Counted from the stretch's first letter, positions 17,219-26,409 are shown. The stretch: 33,971 nt of DNA from CAYNBT01 sp964396025 (GCA_964396025.1 CAYNBT010000009.1:1-33971); one strand, 5' to 3'. The notes: generated by a model not told the origin, from the sequence alone. Made by a program: numbers and translations.

Positions 17219-18160
17219 ATGTCGAATCGAACACGAAATGTTGTGATTGCTGGCGTAATAGGTATGGGTTTGTTGTTGTGTCTGTGTCTGCTGGTTGGTG
17301 TTGTCGGGATGGGTGGTTTAGCTGCTTCTTCTCCCGTTGTTCGGGCATCTGTGGGCGAATGGTTTGCCCAAGGTGGGGATCCGGATCAGGCTGCGGCCGC
17401 AAAGCAGGTGGCTGATGACAACGGTGTCCCTTCCGCTGGTCGTAGTGCTCTGCTGGCTGAACAGCCCGCACCGACCCCCGAAGTTATTGTGTACACTGAA
17501 ACGGTTGTCTTTACTAACACCGTTGTGTTCACTGAGACTTTAGTGGTGACCGACACAGTAGCATCAGAAGCTTTGGGTGCTGCCATCGTTGCTGAGGCCG
17601 AAGAAGAAGCCGAGGCGATTCGTATGGGTGCCGCCGCGCTGCTGGATGACTGTGAGAAGACTTCTCAGCCTACAGCTTGGGCATCGGATCCTGATTACGG
17701 TCAAGAATGGCAATTGGGTAGCCCTGAGGAGACATGTTGGACACTCATCGAGTGGCGTTACGACGTTTGTGCTGTAGATCCTACGGACGAACCTCTGGAT
17801 GCCAGCGAGCAGTGTTGGGGTATCTTCATGTTGGGGCCTGGTGAATTTGTGGCAATGCCTTTTGACACTGCAGGTACGATTGTTGTTTTAGGACCCGAGT
17901 GGAGCCCAGACAATCGTCATGAGCGTGCGCAAGAAAATATTGCCGTTGGCATGTACGCTCGCTGGGTGGCTAATGGCGGTAACCCTGGTATCACCGTGAT
18001 GACCAACCATCTACCAGAAGGCGCTGAAGTCAAGTATGTTGATGAGAACGGTGTGACTCAAATCGTTGATCCTAAAAAGGACTGGCCTGAAAGCATTAAT
18101 TATCAGGACGTCCGTTTCCTGGATCTGCCCGTTGAAGAACCCGTAGAAGCCTATCCCTAG
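17219..18160 (+). CDS. membrane-anchored secreted hypothetical protein (313 aa)
   Basis: Not recognised. AAGGAGAGG precedes the ATG. A hydrophobic segment at residues 8-36 acts as signal or anchor, followed by an Ala/Gln-rich stretch, a Thr/Val repeat at about 91-115 (TETVVFTNTVVFTETLVVTD) and a Glu/Ala helix near 122-137 (EAEEEAEAIRMG). The C-terminal 170 residues form a domain with several Cys and Trp (CEKTSQPTAW, CWTLIEWRYDVC, EQCWGIFMLGPGEF). The base composition is clearly G+C-richer than the flanking glycan genes, a possible sign of transfer or of strong expression. An inverted repeat lies upstream and a strong terminator downstream. Confidence 0.8.
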   Translation: MSNRTRNVVIAGVIGMGLLLCLCLLVGVVGMGGLAASSPVVRASVGEWFAQGGDPDQAAAAKQVADDNGVPSAGRSALLAEQPAPTPEVIVYTETVVFTNTVVFTETLVVTDTVASEALGAAIVAEAEEEAEAIRMGAAALLDDCEKTSQPTAWASDPDYGQEWQLGSPEETCWTLIEWRYDVCAVDPTDEPLDASEQCWGIFMLGPGEFVAMPFDTAGTIVVLGPEWSPDNRHERAQENIAVGMYARWVANGGNPGITVMTNHLPEGAEVKYVDENGVTQIVDPKKDWPESINYQDVRFLDLPVEEPVEAYP

Positions 18161-18185
18161 TTTTTTTAAGGATTAGCTTCTTATA

Positions 18186-18248
18186 ACGCGAGTACGTTTA
18201 TGAATACACTTTACTGTGTGCTCATGAATGTTACTCGCGTCTTTTTTT
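18186..18248 (+). terminator. Rho-independent terminator
   Basis: ACGCGAGTA at 18186-18194 pairs with TACTCGCGT at 18232-18240, followed by CTTTTTTT. It separates the 17219 gene from the glycan cluster. Confidence 0.9.
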
Positions 18249-18305
18249 CTATCATATTTTTAATCTAAACTGGTGATACCTAGATAAAATAGGTAGAATA
18301 ACTTT

Positions 18306-19190
18306 ATGAAGCACTTTGTTCTCTCTGTAATAAATAAAATAGCGCTTCCATTCATGGGTAAGGGGATTGATAAGCATTTCCCTTTTTTAATCACGCTTTA
18401 TGAATATTTTTATACTTGCCTCCAATCAAAGGAGTGGGAAGTTGTGCCTATACCTATGGGAGGCAGGCTTAAAATTGATAAATCTGACGCATACCTAGGA
18501 ATGTCTTTGCTATACAAAGGTTCCTACGAGTCTGTTCAGACTAAAGAATTTATATCAGCGCTGAACGAGGACAGTACCGTAATAGATGTCGGTGCAAACT
18601 TTGGCTATTACTCTGTTATAGCCTCCAAAAAGTGTACCCATGGCCAAGTGCATGCCTTTGAGCCAGATAAAGACAATTATGCCGTTTTAACGGCTAATGT
18701 TCTTGAAAATAATGCCACAAACTTCTTTGCTATAAATGCTGCAATATCAGACGAGATAGGTGAATTAGCATTCTCAAGCAATCCAGTTCATAGGGGGAAA
18801 TCCGCTGTTGCTTTAACAGGCGAACAAGCTGATTACACAGTTCCTTGTATGACAATAGATGACTATTGCGCACGCAACAATATTGTTAGTGTAGATGTCA
18901 TTAAAATCGATGTAGAAGGATTTGAGCCAAAAGTGCTTTTAGGGGCTAAAAGTATAATAATGAACTCACCGAAAGTGCGTGTATTTGTAGAATTTAATCC
19001 CCACAGTTTGAGATTGGTTGGGCTAGACCCACAGGCGTTCTTTGACGCAGTAGAATCGTGTGGGCTCAAAGCCATTTCAGTAATCGATGAATCATCCGGT
19101 TTAGTGCTTCCTTTCACTCATGAGACCTTGCAGCGAGTTTTAGCATACAGCTCTTTTACAAATTTAATTCTGGATAAATATGAAAATTAG
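18306..19190 (+). CDS. FkbM-family SAM methyltransferase
   Basis: 294 residues. SAM-binding motif I VIDVGANFGYYS at 92-103, the FEP motif at 118-120 and the FkbM hallmark IKIDVEGFE at 199-207. FkbM-type enzymes O-methylate sugars or polyketides; next to three glycosyltransferase-type genes, methylation of a surface glycan is most likely (inference). The first 60 residues are an N-terminal extension without a clear signal. No ribosome site is evident, and TACCTA..TAGGTA forms a small dyad just upstream of the start. The last codons overlap the next gene by 11 nt, so the two are translationally coupled. Confidence 0.92.
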   Translation: MKHFVLSVINKIALPFMGKGIDKHFPFLITLYEYFYTCLQSKEWEVVPIPMGGRLKIDKSDAYLGMSLLYKGSYESVQTKEFISALNEDSTVIDVGANFGYYSVIASKKCTHGQVHAFEPDKDNYAVLTANVLENNATNFFAINAAISDEIGELAFSSNPVHRGKSAVALTGEQADYTVPCMTIDDYCARNNIVSVDVIKIDVEGFEPKVLLGAKSIIMNSPKVRVFVEFNPHSLRLVGLDPQAFFDAVESCGLKAISVIDESSGLVLPFTHETLQRVLAYSSFTNLILDKYEN

Positions 19191-20472
19191 CGACAATATC
19201 ATGCGCACCTACAACTGCAAGGAGAGCGTCTTGATGATCAGTAGCTATCCAGATAGAAACAACAGATCTATTCAAAAACTCAACGCCGTTGCCTCATACA
19301 CAGATCATTTGGTTCCTAGTCTAAAAACTCACTTAGCTGTTCAAAACAGGCGTTTGATTATTTTGGCAGAGGTGCTTGATGCCCCGTGCTTTTACGAGGA
19401 AGACGATGTTTTAGTCGTTCGTTGTTGGCGTAGAAACAATCTTTTGCTTTTTTCTGATTTAAGAAAAGTAACTGCATCTTTCACAGAGATTTCCCGTATT
19501 TTCGTTCAATTTGAGTTCAACATGTTTGGCAAGAACATTAGTACGCTTGTATTTGTTGCGTTTATGTTGTGGCTCAGATCCAAGGGATACACAACAACTG
19601 TTTTACTGCATCAAGTGCTTTTGGACATAGGGGAGCTTTCCGGACACCTTAATCTAGGTCGAAGATCCCTAAAGACTGTTTTGTTAAATATAGCCTTGCG
19701 CTGTTTCTACACGCTAGTTGCCGGTGTCTCTGGCAGTATAGTAGTACACGACACTATATTAAGAGATCGTCTAGAAAGTATTACAACAAAGCACGTGTCT
19801 GTAATACCGCACGGCTTAGGGGAGCATAAAAACCGTGTTTCTTATGATTCAGCCCGTGCGGACTTAAATATCCCTCCGGAATCTTTTGTGGTTTTATGTT
19901 TTGGATTTATCACTTGGTACAAGGGTAGCGATTGGATTGTTGATGCCTTTGTGAGGCACTGTAACCTAGTTCGGGACAATAACCTCAAATTAATCATGGC
20001 TGGAGGTAAAAGTGCCAATTTACAAAATGAACCACACTACCAAAGTTTTTATCAGTCTGTTGGTGCTAGTGCCTCCTTATGCGAGAATATATCAATCACG
20101 GGATTTGTACCAGACGAAAAAGTTGCCCTGTATATGTCAGCAGCGGATGTTTGTATTCTGCCATATCGCACTCAAATGAGCGCAAGTGGTCCGTTGGCCT
20201 TGGCATTGTCTTTTGGAAAACCTTTTATTCTGTCATCCAATTTACGTGGTGTACTAGCTACGGAAGACATAAAAGACATCATGCTAACGCATAATGTAGA
20301 TTCCACTGATATAATTTTTGATTTAAAAAATGAGGATTTGTTGAGTAAACTTTTTTATTTGCAATCTCATCCAAAAGAATTGGCGAAACTTGCAAAGTTT
20401 TCAATTGATGTAAGTCGAAGTAGGGAGTGGCCTGTGGTGGCGCGTAAATTTTTGAATGTTATAGATGCTTAA
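19180..20472 (+). CDS. GT4-type glycosyltransferase
   Basis: 430 residues with a GT-B fold. The N-terminal half contains VLMISSYPDR and a long variable region; the C-terminal half opens with VVLCFGFITWYKGSDWIVDA, then LKLIMAGGKS, ITGFVPDEKVALYMSAADVC and ILPYRTQMSASGPLALALSF, the donor-binding pattern of GT4. In the last motif the usual E-x7-E reads S-A-S-G-P, so the first catalytic-type Glu is not obvious. Donor and acceptor are unknown; surface glycan synthesis is inferred from neighbours. It overlaps the FkbM gene upstream by 11 nt and the 20465 gene downstream by 8 nt. Confidence 0.88.
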   Translation: MKISDNIMRTYNCKESVLMISSYPDRNNRSIQKLNAVASYTDHLVPSLKTHLAVQNRRLIILAEVLDAPCFYEEDDVLVVRCWRRNNLLLFSDLRKVTASFTEISRIFVQFEFNMFGKNISTLVFVAFMLWLRSKGYTTTVLLHQVLLDIGELSGHLNLGRRSLKTVLLNIALRCFYTLVAGVSGSIVVHDTILRDRLESITTKHVSVIPHGLGEHKNRVSYDSARADLNIPPESFVVLCFGFITWYKGSDWIVDAFVRHCNLVRDNNLKLIMAGGKSANLQNEPHYQSFYQSVGASASLCENISITGFVPDEKVALYMSAADVCILPYRTQMSASGPLALALSFGKPFILSSNLRGVLATEDIKDIMLTHNVDSTDIIFDLKNEDLLSKLFYLQSHPKELAKLAKFSIDVSRSREWPVVARKFLNVIDA

Positions 20473-23400
20473 AGAACGTATAAAAACATTTCTGTTTAAT
20501 AACCCTGCTTTCGTATATTTTGTGATGTTGGGGTTGCTTGTGTTCTTCTGTAACTATGACAAAGGTACATGGTTAAGTGGTTGGGATAATGTACATTCTG
20601 AATTTCTCCATGCAGACAATTTAATCAACAAATCGTTGTTTGGAGTGTGGCAGGAGGGATATGGTTTAGGTACTGCACTAGCAAATGCACCAGTTACAGA
20701 GATTTTGCGCCAGCCATTTATTGTCCTTTTATCCCTTGTATTTCCTGATTCTCTAGTGAGATACATTTGGCATATAGGTATGCTTGTGTTAGGGGGATAC
20801 AGCTTATTTATTCTAACCAGTAGAGTTTTTTATGCTGCTGCAAAGACACAAACAGAAAGTAGAATTTGCTTTGCCTCACTGTTTGCGGGAACATTTTACA
20901 TGCTTAACTTGGGTACTTTGCAGAACTTTTACGTACCGGTTGAATCTTTCTCACATTTTTTTGCTTTTCTTCCGCTTTTAGTACTTTGTATTTTGAAACT
21001 GTTAGACAGACCCGATACATCAAGCAGAAGAATGTTCGTTATCATCAATGTGCTTGCAGTGCCGATGAATTACTTTCCAACAATTTTCATAGTTTATCTT
21101 ATTATAGTCGGTACTATCTTAATGGGTAGTTTATGGCAACGTGCGAACATTAAATCAATCATTTATATAGTTTTATGTATTTTCCTTATTAATGCCTTTT
21201 GGTTTATACCGTTCTCGTATTATGTCCTATCGGGGAAAGCCTCGGATGTACAAGATGCAAGGATAAATAAGGTTTTTACCGCAGATGCCTATGAAAGAAA
21301 CTCTGTTTATGGAAATATAAAAGACATGGCTCTCATGAAGGGCCTTTGGTTTAGTACGTCGGATTTTGTTAATGGTAAGTATGTCAGCATGTTACAACCA
21401 TGGACAAACCACTTAGTGCAGAATTCCGCTGTTACCGTTGGATACATTTTTGCAGTAGGTACTTTGCTTGGTGTAGTGCTGACGCTGTTCAAGTACAAAC
21501 ATCATAGTAAAACATTGTTATTTCTATTTTTAGTCACTTTTGTGGCGTTAAACAGCACTAACCCGCCTACAGGGGTTATCTTTGAGTTTTTGCAAAAAAA
21601 CATACCTTTGTTTAGACAGGTATTTCGTTTATCATTTACCAAATTTATACCACTTGCCGCGTTTCTGTACTCTATCTACTTAGGGTATGCCGTTTTATAT
21701 ATGGAGGAGAAACTTGGTGATTATAGGAGATTCAAAATAGCCTTTTATGCAACGCTTTTAGTATTGTTGACATACTTTTCGTGGCCAGTATTTACAGGAA
21801 ATTTCTTTTATTCTGGTGTTAGAGTCGCAATCCCGAACGAGTACTTTAGTGTGTTTAATTATTTTAAAGGCCAGGACCCCAATACCAGAATCGCCAACTT
21901 CCCACAGCCACGTTTTTATGGTTGGGTTTATTACAACTGGGGATACAGGGGGTCGGGATTTCCTTGGTATGGAATAAAACAGCCAATTTTAGATCGCGCT
22001 TTTGATGTTTGGAGCAGAAAGAACGAGAGTTATTACAATCAGGTTGCACAAGCTCTATACACTAAAAACACCCCTGCGCTAGAAAACATATTCCGTAAGT
22101 ATGGAATTACTTGGTTGTGGCTGGATGAGAATCAGATAAATCCTGAGAATCCTGCACTTTTGTATAATGCGGAGCTCAAATCAATGTTAGAAGAGTCGTC
22201 AGAATTTTACCTCGCGTTTGAGACGGAAAACCAGAAAATATATAAGTTCAATGATCTGGATATCGAAGACCATATTTCAATTCCTGTTAAAGTCTACAGT
22301 ACCGCATCGATGCCTGAACTTGTGGCAGAGGATACTATATTTGAAAAACACGGGATATATATCACGGAGCCTCATGGAGACCTGTATCCATATTCCGACT
22401 TAGACTCTTCACGGAATTTGCTGCTAGACTATGACAAAGGTGGAGTAGGGATTTACGCCAAACTACAGGCAGGGCTGCTTAATTTACCAAGTCTTGTTGC
22501 TCATGAGGAAGTGACTGTATACGATACTACTATCGAATCAGTTGATGGTACGTTTGAGCTAGTGCTGATTCCAGTCTACCCAAGTATTTTGATAAATGGG
22601 AAAAGTGTGTTGCAAGAACCCAACAAATTGAGAGTTCCTTTGCCCAATTTAGTCCTTGTGCTAAATAAAGATTATCAGTTAGTGTTAGGCACGGAAATTT
22701 TAGACTTTACTTACACCGGAGTTTCGCCCCTTGTGTTAGGGAAAATCACAATTCCTAACCTAGCACAGGTACCTGTAAACATAGTTGAGCGTTCTCAAGA
22801 ATATCGCATAGTCGATAAAAAACTGATAGATGATGTAACTATCGCTAACTGTGGTGATGTTTCAGCAACTGGTAAATCTTCTTATGCAAGAAAAATCGGG
22901 GATGGGGATTTAACTCTTTTAGGTAAGAATAGTCGTCCCTGCATACGAATTCCTCTTGATGCCTTGGTTGGCACCAGCAAGCCCACTGCCCTTGCGTTGA
23001 GTCTTAAGTTCGATTTGCTGTCTAACGCAGAGCTTAGTGTATGTGTAGAGAAAGCTGGCAACTGTTTTGAACGAATAATCTTTGAACCTACTATCAGCAA
23101 AAGCATGCTCAGGCAAGCGGAATTGCTGATTCCTGATGTTAGCACAGAGGCTGCAAATGTAAAATTTGAGCTTGATGCCGAAACTTTGAATATTGCAAAC
23201 CAAGCCGTATTACACAACTTGTCATATACTTATTCGACCAAAATAGTCTATACGGGGTCATTATTGCTAAGAGTTTTATCGGAGCAAAATTATACGGCTA
23301 ACAAGTTTGAGGTAGCGCAGGGAGACTCCTTGTTGATTTCAGATTTCCCGTACGTACGTGGGTCCCTAGACAAGATAGGGTTTTCTGCAGAAGCTATCAA

Positions 23401-24169
23401 ATCAAAAGCTCCTAAGAATTGCGACCCTCTTAGGGACGGGGAATTTAATCGCTTTTTTGGCACTGATTTTGCGGGTAATTCCTATGTGCAGTACTATGCG
23501 CAAAATTCTTCGAGCTGCGACTCGCTGTTATTGCCTAAGCTCAAATACAATACCGGATTTATTTCTGTTCTCAAAACCATGAATCTTCTAGGTAGACCTG
23601 TCACATATTGTCTAAAAATGGATCCCCCCGGGCATTGCCTGATTTTTGATATTGTCGATTTACCTGCATATGGACAAGATATTTGGTTCGACGTAAAGCG
23701 GGTTGTACCTCCGGTAGCCGGTGGTAAGTATGATACTTACAGTGTTTTATTCGATAATCTCTCATTCAGTGATCAGCCTCGTGTTAACAGAGTTGCAGGT
23801 TTGGATATGTATCCTATACCATACAACTGGCTCAAAAGTATAAATGTCCAGCCGGTACAAGATGTTACTTCATCCACAGTGCGCCCTAGGATACCTTACA
23901 AAGTGCATGAACTAGGGTCTTTTCTTTATGTGGTAGAAGGGGACCTGTCGGGGCGTAATATACTTTTTTATCAGGGTTATGATTCGGAATGGTTAGCGTT
24001 TAACGCCTCAAATCACAGAGTATTCAACAGTTGGGGAAATAGTTGGACGGCTGATGGCGATGTTGTCATTCTATTGTACTATCCACAATTACTTTCGTTT
24101 CTTGGACTAGGAGTACTAGTGGCCTTACTGTTGCTAACTATTCGTGAGACATTACACAAAAACCTATAG
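20465..24169 (+). CDS. large GT-C/YfhO-like membrane protein (1234 aa)
   Basis: The N-terminal ~470 residues hold about a dozen hydrophobic helices. A conserved acidic loop GWDNVHSEF (39-47) follows helix 1, as in GT-C lipid-linked glycosyltransferases, where an Asp in the first outer loop is catalytic. Residues from about 480 to 1200 are a large extracytoplasmic part with beta-rich segments and paired Cys (for example SVCVEKAGNCFE, NCDPL and SSSCDS), and one membrane helix closes the protein near 1208-1226, with a basic tail. The layout resembles YfhO-type and DUF3367-like proteins. It probably transfers a sugar from a polyprenyl phosphate to surface glycans or proteins; the substrate is unknown. 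Confidence 0.82.
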   Translation: MLKERIKTFLFNNPAFVYFVMLGLLVFFCNYDKGTWLSGWDNVHSEFLHADNLINKSLFGVWQEGYGLGTALANAPVTEILRQPFIVLLSLVFPDSLVRYIWHIGMLVLGGYSLFILTSRVFYAAAKTQTESRICFASLFAGTFYMLNLGTLQNFYVPVESFSHFFAFLPLLVLCILKLLDRPDTSSRRMFVIINVLAVPMNYFPTIFIVYLIIVGTILMGSLWQRANIKSIIYIVLCIFLINAFWFIPFSYYVLSGKASDVQDARINKVFTADAYERNSVYGNIKDMALMKGLWFSTSDFVNGKYVSMLQPWTNHLVQNSAVTVGYIFAVGTLLGVVLTLFKYKHHSKTLLFLFLVTFVALNSTNPPTGVIFEFLQKNIPLFRQVFRLSFTKFIPLAAFLYSIYLGYAVLYMEEKLGDYRRFKIAFYATLLVLLTYFSWPVFTGNFFYSGVRVAIPNEYFSVFNYFKGQDPNTRIANFPQPRFYGWVYYNWGYRGSGFPWYGIKQPILDRAFDVWSRKNESYYNQVAQALYTKNTPALENIFRKYGITWLWLDENQINPENPALLYNAELKSMLEESSEFYLAFETENQKIYKFNDLDIEDHISIPVKVYSTASMPELVAEDTIFEKHGIYITEPHGDLYPYSDLDSSRNLLLDYDKGGVGIYAKLQAGLLNLPSLVAHEEVTVYDTTIESVDGTFELVLIPVYPSILINGKSVLQEPNKLRVPLPNLVLVLNKDYQLVLGTEILDFTYTGVSPLVLGKITIPNLAQVPVNIVERSQEYRIVDKKLIDDVTIANCGDVSATGKSSYARKIGDGDLTLLGKNSRPCIRIPLDALVGTSKPTALALSLKFDLLSNAELSVCVEKAGNCFERIIFEPTISKSMLRQAELLIPDVSTEAANVKFELDAETLNIANQAVLHNLSYTYSTKIVYTGSLLLRVLSEQNYTANKFEVAQGDSLLISDFPYVRGSLDKIGFSAEAIKSKAPKNCDPLRDGEFNRFFGTDFAGNSYVQYYAQNSSSCDSLLLPKLKYNTGFISVLKTMNLLGRPVTYCLKMDPPGHCLIFDIVDLPAYGQDIWFDVKRVVPPVAGGKYDTYSVLFDNLSFSDQPRVNRVAGLDMYPIPYNWLKSINVQPVQDVTSSTVRPRIPYKVHELGSFLYVVEGDLSGRNILFYQGYDSEWLAFNASNHRVFNSWGNSWTADGDVVILLYYPQLLSFLGLGVLVALLLLTIRETLHKNL

Positions 24170-24199
24170 CCTTGCCTTATCTTCAAAATGTGTTAAAAT
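24163..24199 (+). promoter_or_regulatory. promoter with CCTATAGC box overlapping stop codon
   Basis: CCTATAGC at 24163-24170 includes the TAG stop of the previous gene; TTGCCT at 24172-24177, 16-bp spacer, TAAAAT at 24194-24199. The predicted start of transcription is only about 5 nt before the ATG at 24211. Confidence 0.55.
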
Positions 24200-24210
24200 A
24201 AGCCTATAAT

Positions 24211-24996
24211 ATGATAAATGAACATAACAAATTAAATGAATTATCGGTGTTTTTTCCTTGCTACAACGAGGAAAAGAACATTGTACCTTTAATACATTCC
24301 GCATTAGCTGCGTTGCCTAAAGTTGCGACAAAATATGAAATATTAATAATAAACGATGGTAGTAAGGATTCCACCTCAGCTTTAGCACATGCTATGGCAG
24401 CTTCGTATCCATGCGTACGCGTTATTGACCAAACTAACAAAGGTTATGGTGGTGCTGTTAAGGCTGGATTTAAAAATAGCAGATTTGAATGGATTTTCTT
24501 TACTGATGCAGACTTACAGTTTGACATAGAAGAACTAGAAAACTTTATTCCAAAGGCAAAGCATGACACCATAGTCATTGGTTATAGAATGTCTAGAGCT
24601 GATAACATCGTTAGAACTTTTTATGCAAGATTGCTCAAGGTATGGAACAAAATCTTCCTGGGGTTCCCATTGTTCATAAAAGACATTGATTGCGCTTACA
24701 AGCTAATTCACAGAGAAGTTCTGGATTCAATCGGGGATTTAAGTTCCGATGGTGCTATGATAACTACAGAGTTCCTTTTGAAGGCGTATAGGCTTGGTTA
24801 TAACTTTGAACAGCTTGGTGTTAGCCATTATAAACGAAAATTTGGTAAATCCACCGGTGGAAATCCAAAAGTCATACTAAAAGCAGTAAGAGAAACATTT
24901 AAACTGAAGGCCTTGTTGACCTCGCATGCAGCAGTTGCGGTGTATTCGCCCCAGAGTGTAGGTAGTAGTAAACTCTTAGCCCGTACCAAGATTTAA
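24211..24996 (+). CDS. GT2 glycosyltransferase, dolichyl-phosphate-mannose synthase type
   Basis: 261 residues, GT-A fold. LSVFFPCYNEEKNI at the N-terminus, NDGSKDS around D49, and the metal-binding DxD at FTDADLQF (D99, D101), then KDIDCAYKLIHREV and FGKSTGGNPK. This is the pattern of polyprenyl-phosphate sugar synthases. The C-terminal membrane helices of many homologues are absent. It could load a sugar on polyprenyl phosphate for the GT-C protein encoded just upstream; that is inference from adjacency. No ribosome site is visible, and the nearest promoter predicts an almost leaderless mRNA. Confidence 0.9.
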   Translation: MINEHNKLNELSVFFPCYNEEKNIVPLIHSALAALPKVATKYEILIINDGSKDSTSALAHAMAASYPCVRVIDQTNKGYGGAVKAGFKNSRFEWIFFTDADLQFDIEELENFIPKAKHDTIVIGYRMSRADNIVRTFYARLLKVWNKIFLGFPLFIKDIDCAYKLIHREVLDSIGDLSSDGAMITTEFLLKAYRLGYNFEQLGVSHYKRKFGKSTGGNPKVILKAVRETFKLKALLTSHAAVAVYSPQSVGSSKLLARTKI

Positions 24997-25028
24997 GCCT
25001 GCACAATAATTATTATTCTCCTTATTAC

Positions 25029-25065
25029 CCCATAGCTTGCATTATTACTTCTGCTTTGATATAAT
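25029..25065 (+). promoter_or_regulatory. promoter with CCCATAGC box
   Basis: CCCATAGC at 25029-25036 directly abuts TTGCAT at 25037-25042; 17-bp spacer; TATAAT at 25060-25065. It drives the 25124 gene. Its leader contains a GCTCTAT/ATAGAGC hairpin at 25088-25109 just before the ribosome site. Confidence 0.75.
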
Positions 25066-25123
25066 GCCCCGTCACCGACAATGTAAAGCTCTATCAAATT
25101 AAATAGAGCATAGGAGTGTTGAG

Positions 25124-25915
25124 ATGAAACGCATTACAGTTTATGTAGTGGGGTTGACGGTTGTATTGATGATTTTGTTTGGTGTGTCTGGTCTGTTTAG
25201 CGGATACGAGGTTAATGCCTTAAGTGATCAAGGCGCAGCTCCAGTTGTCTTAACGGAATGCCCTGAGACTCCTGAGGAAGCTGCCGCTCTTTTTCATGGT
25301 TCTGTGGAGCGCTGGTCGCGGATCAATAACCCCGGTTGCGGGTGGTTGTTTGCGTACATTGAGGGTGATGAAAAGCTGTTGAATGTCCCAGTCTGGTTTA
25401 CCCTCTATTATTGGAATGGAACTGCAACTATTGAGGTTCCAGGTCCCGCAGAGGTGCTTACCGATGATGCGAGTATTTGGATGGCAGAGCCTACACCTAC
25501 TCCAACACCAACGGAAACCACTACTCCAAGTCCCACAGCTACCTCAACAGCCACACCTAGTCCAACAGCAACGACTACGGTTACGCCAACCCCAACGGCA
25601 ACAAGTACTCCACAAAATCATGTGTTGTATTTGCCTTCGATGTCAAACCCATTGCCGCCGATCCCAACCTCAGTGCCTGCTTGCCCTGACACTGCTTTGC
25701 AGGCATCACAGACGTTTTTAGGCGACGTAGATAGGTGGAATAGAGTGCCCGGTGGTGGTTGTGGTTGGTCATTTGCAGGCGGGCCCACTGTTACATTGAT
25801 TGTACCGCCTGGGTATTTCTTGGATTACTGGAACGGTACAATTTCTGGGAGAGTGACTGGGCCGAATTATGCTTTCAACATTGTGTCGGGGACAATGTGG
25901 GCCAACAATGGGTAA
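25124..25915 (+). CDS. secreted protein with two copies of a new Cys/Trp domain
   Basis: 263 residues. AGGAGTG precedes the ATG. Signal or anchor at 5-25. Domain 1 (about 46-120) and domain 2 (about 187-260) are repeats: CP at the start, an F.G...RW block (F57, RW 63-64; F198, RW 204-205), GCGW (71-74; 212-215), a VP..Y block ending YWNGT (96-100; 235-239), GP (107-108; 246-247), and a Trp near the end (IWMA; TMWA). They are joined by a Pro/Thr/Ser linker at 122-164 and LYLPSM at 168-173. Conserved Cys pairs suggest one disulfide per domain. I do not recognise this domain; the same unit occurs alone in the next gene. A surface or binding role is inferred from secretion. Confidence 0.85.
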   Translation: MKRITVYVVGLTVVLMILFGVSGLFSGYEVNALSDQGAAPVVLTECPETPEEAAALFHGSVERWSRINNPGCGWLFAYIEGDEKLLNVPVWFTLYYWNGTATIEVPGPAEVLTDDASIWMAEPTPTPTPTETTTPSPTATSTATPSPTATTTVTPTPTATSTPQNHVLYLPSMSNPLPPIPTSVPACPDTALQASQTFLGDVDRWNRVPGGGCGWSFAGGPTVTLIVPPGYFLDYWNGTISGRVTGPNYAFNIVSGTMWANNG

Positions 25916-25925
25916 CTGCCTTTTT

Positions 25926-25971
25926 GATTACTCACGCAGCTCTTTTTGGAACGGCGTGAGTAATCCTTTTT
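25926..25971 (+). terminator. Rho-independent terminator
   Basis: GATTACTCACGC pairs perfectly with GCGTGAGTAATC, followed by CTTTTTT. It separates the two genes with the shared domain, so they are independently transcribed. Confidence 0.92.
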
Positions 25972-26019
25972 ACATACGTGTCGTAACTATACGTTAGGTA
26001 TGTGGAAAGGATAAAAATT

Positions 26020-26376
26020 ATGAGTAAGAAAATGCTAATAGTATCTATAGCTTTATCATTGGCCGCACTTTTTGTTGCGGGGGCTTTTATGTATTCCAAG
26101 AAAGACTCAACAGCCTTTATATGCCCTGGAACATCCCGAGAAGCATTTGCAACTTTTAACGGTAGTGCAAGTGACCGTTGGAAGAAGATACCTTCAAAAG
26201 GCATCAGCTGCAATTGGGAACTTATTCCCGGCAATTCAGTTAAGGTAAGAGTTCCTTCTACATACAAGTTGGATTACTGGACTGGAAGGGAAGCCGGAAG
26301 TCTACAAGGACCAGGTATTGTAGGTAGTGTTGTACAAGGAACAATGTGGAAGGTAGATAATACCTTTACTCAATAA
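26020..26376 (+). CDS. membrane-anchored protein with one copy of the new domain (118 aa)
   Basis: ATG at 26020 is preferred over an in-frame GTG at 26002 because GGAAAGG (26004-26010) lies in front of it. One hydrophobic helix at 5-24, then one domain aligned with both repeats of the previous gene: CP at 35-36, RW 53-54, C64-N-W66, a VPSTYKLDYWTG block (YW 86-87), GP 97-98 and TMW 108-110. It lacks the Pro/Thr linker. Codon use is more A+T-rich than in the 25124 gene, so the pair is probably an old duplication or separate acquisition rather than a recent copy. Confidence 0.83.
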   Translation: MSKKMLIVSIALSLAALFVAGAFMYSKKDSTAFICPGTSREAFATFNGSASDRWKKIPSKGISCNWELIPGNSVKVRVPSTYKLDYWTGREAGSLQGPGIVGSVVQGTMWKVDNTFTQ

Positions 26377-26409
26377 GTTGCTTGAAATCTGGTCCCAGCA
26401 TTTAGTTGT

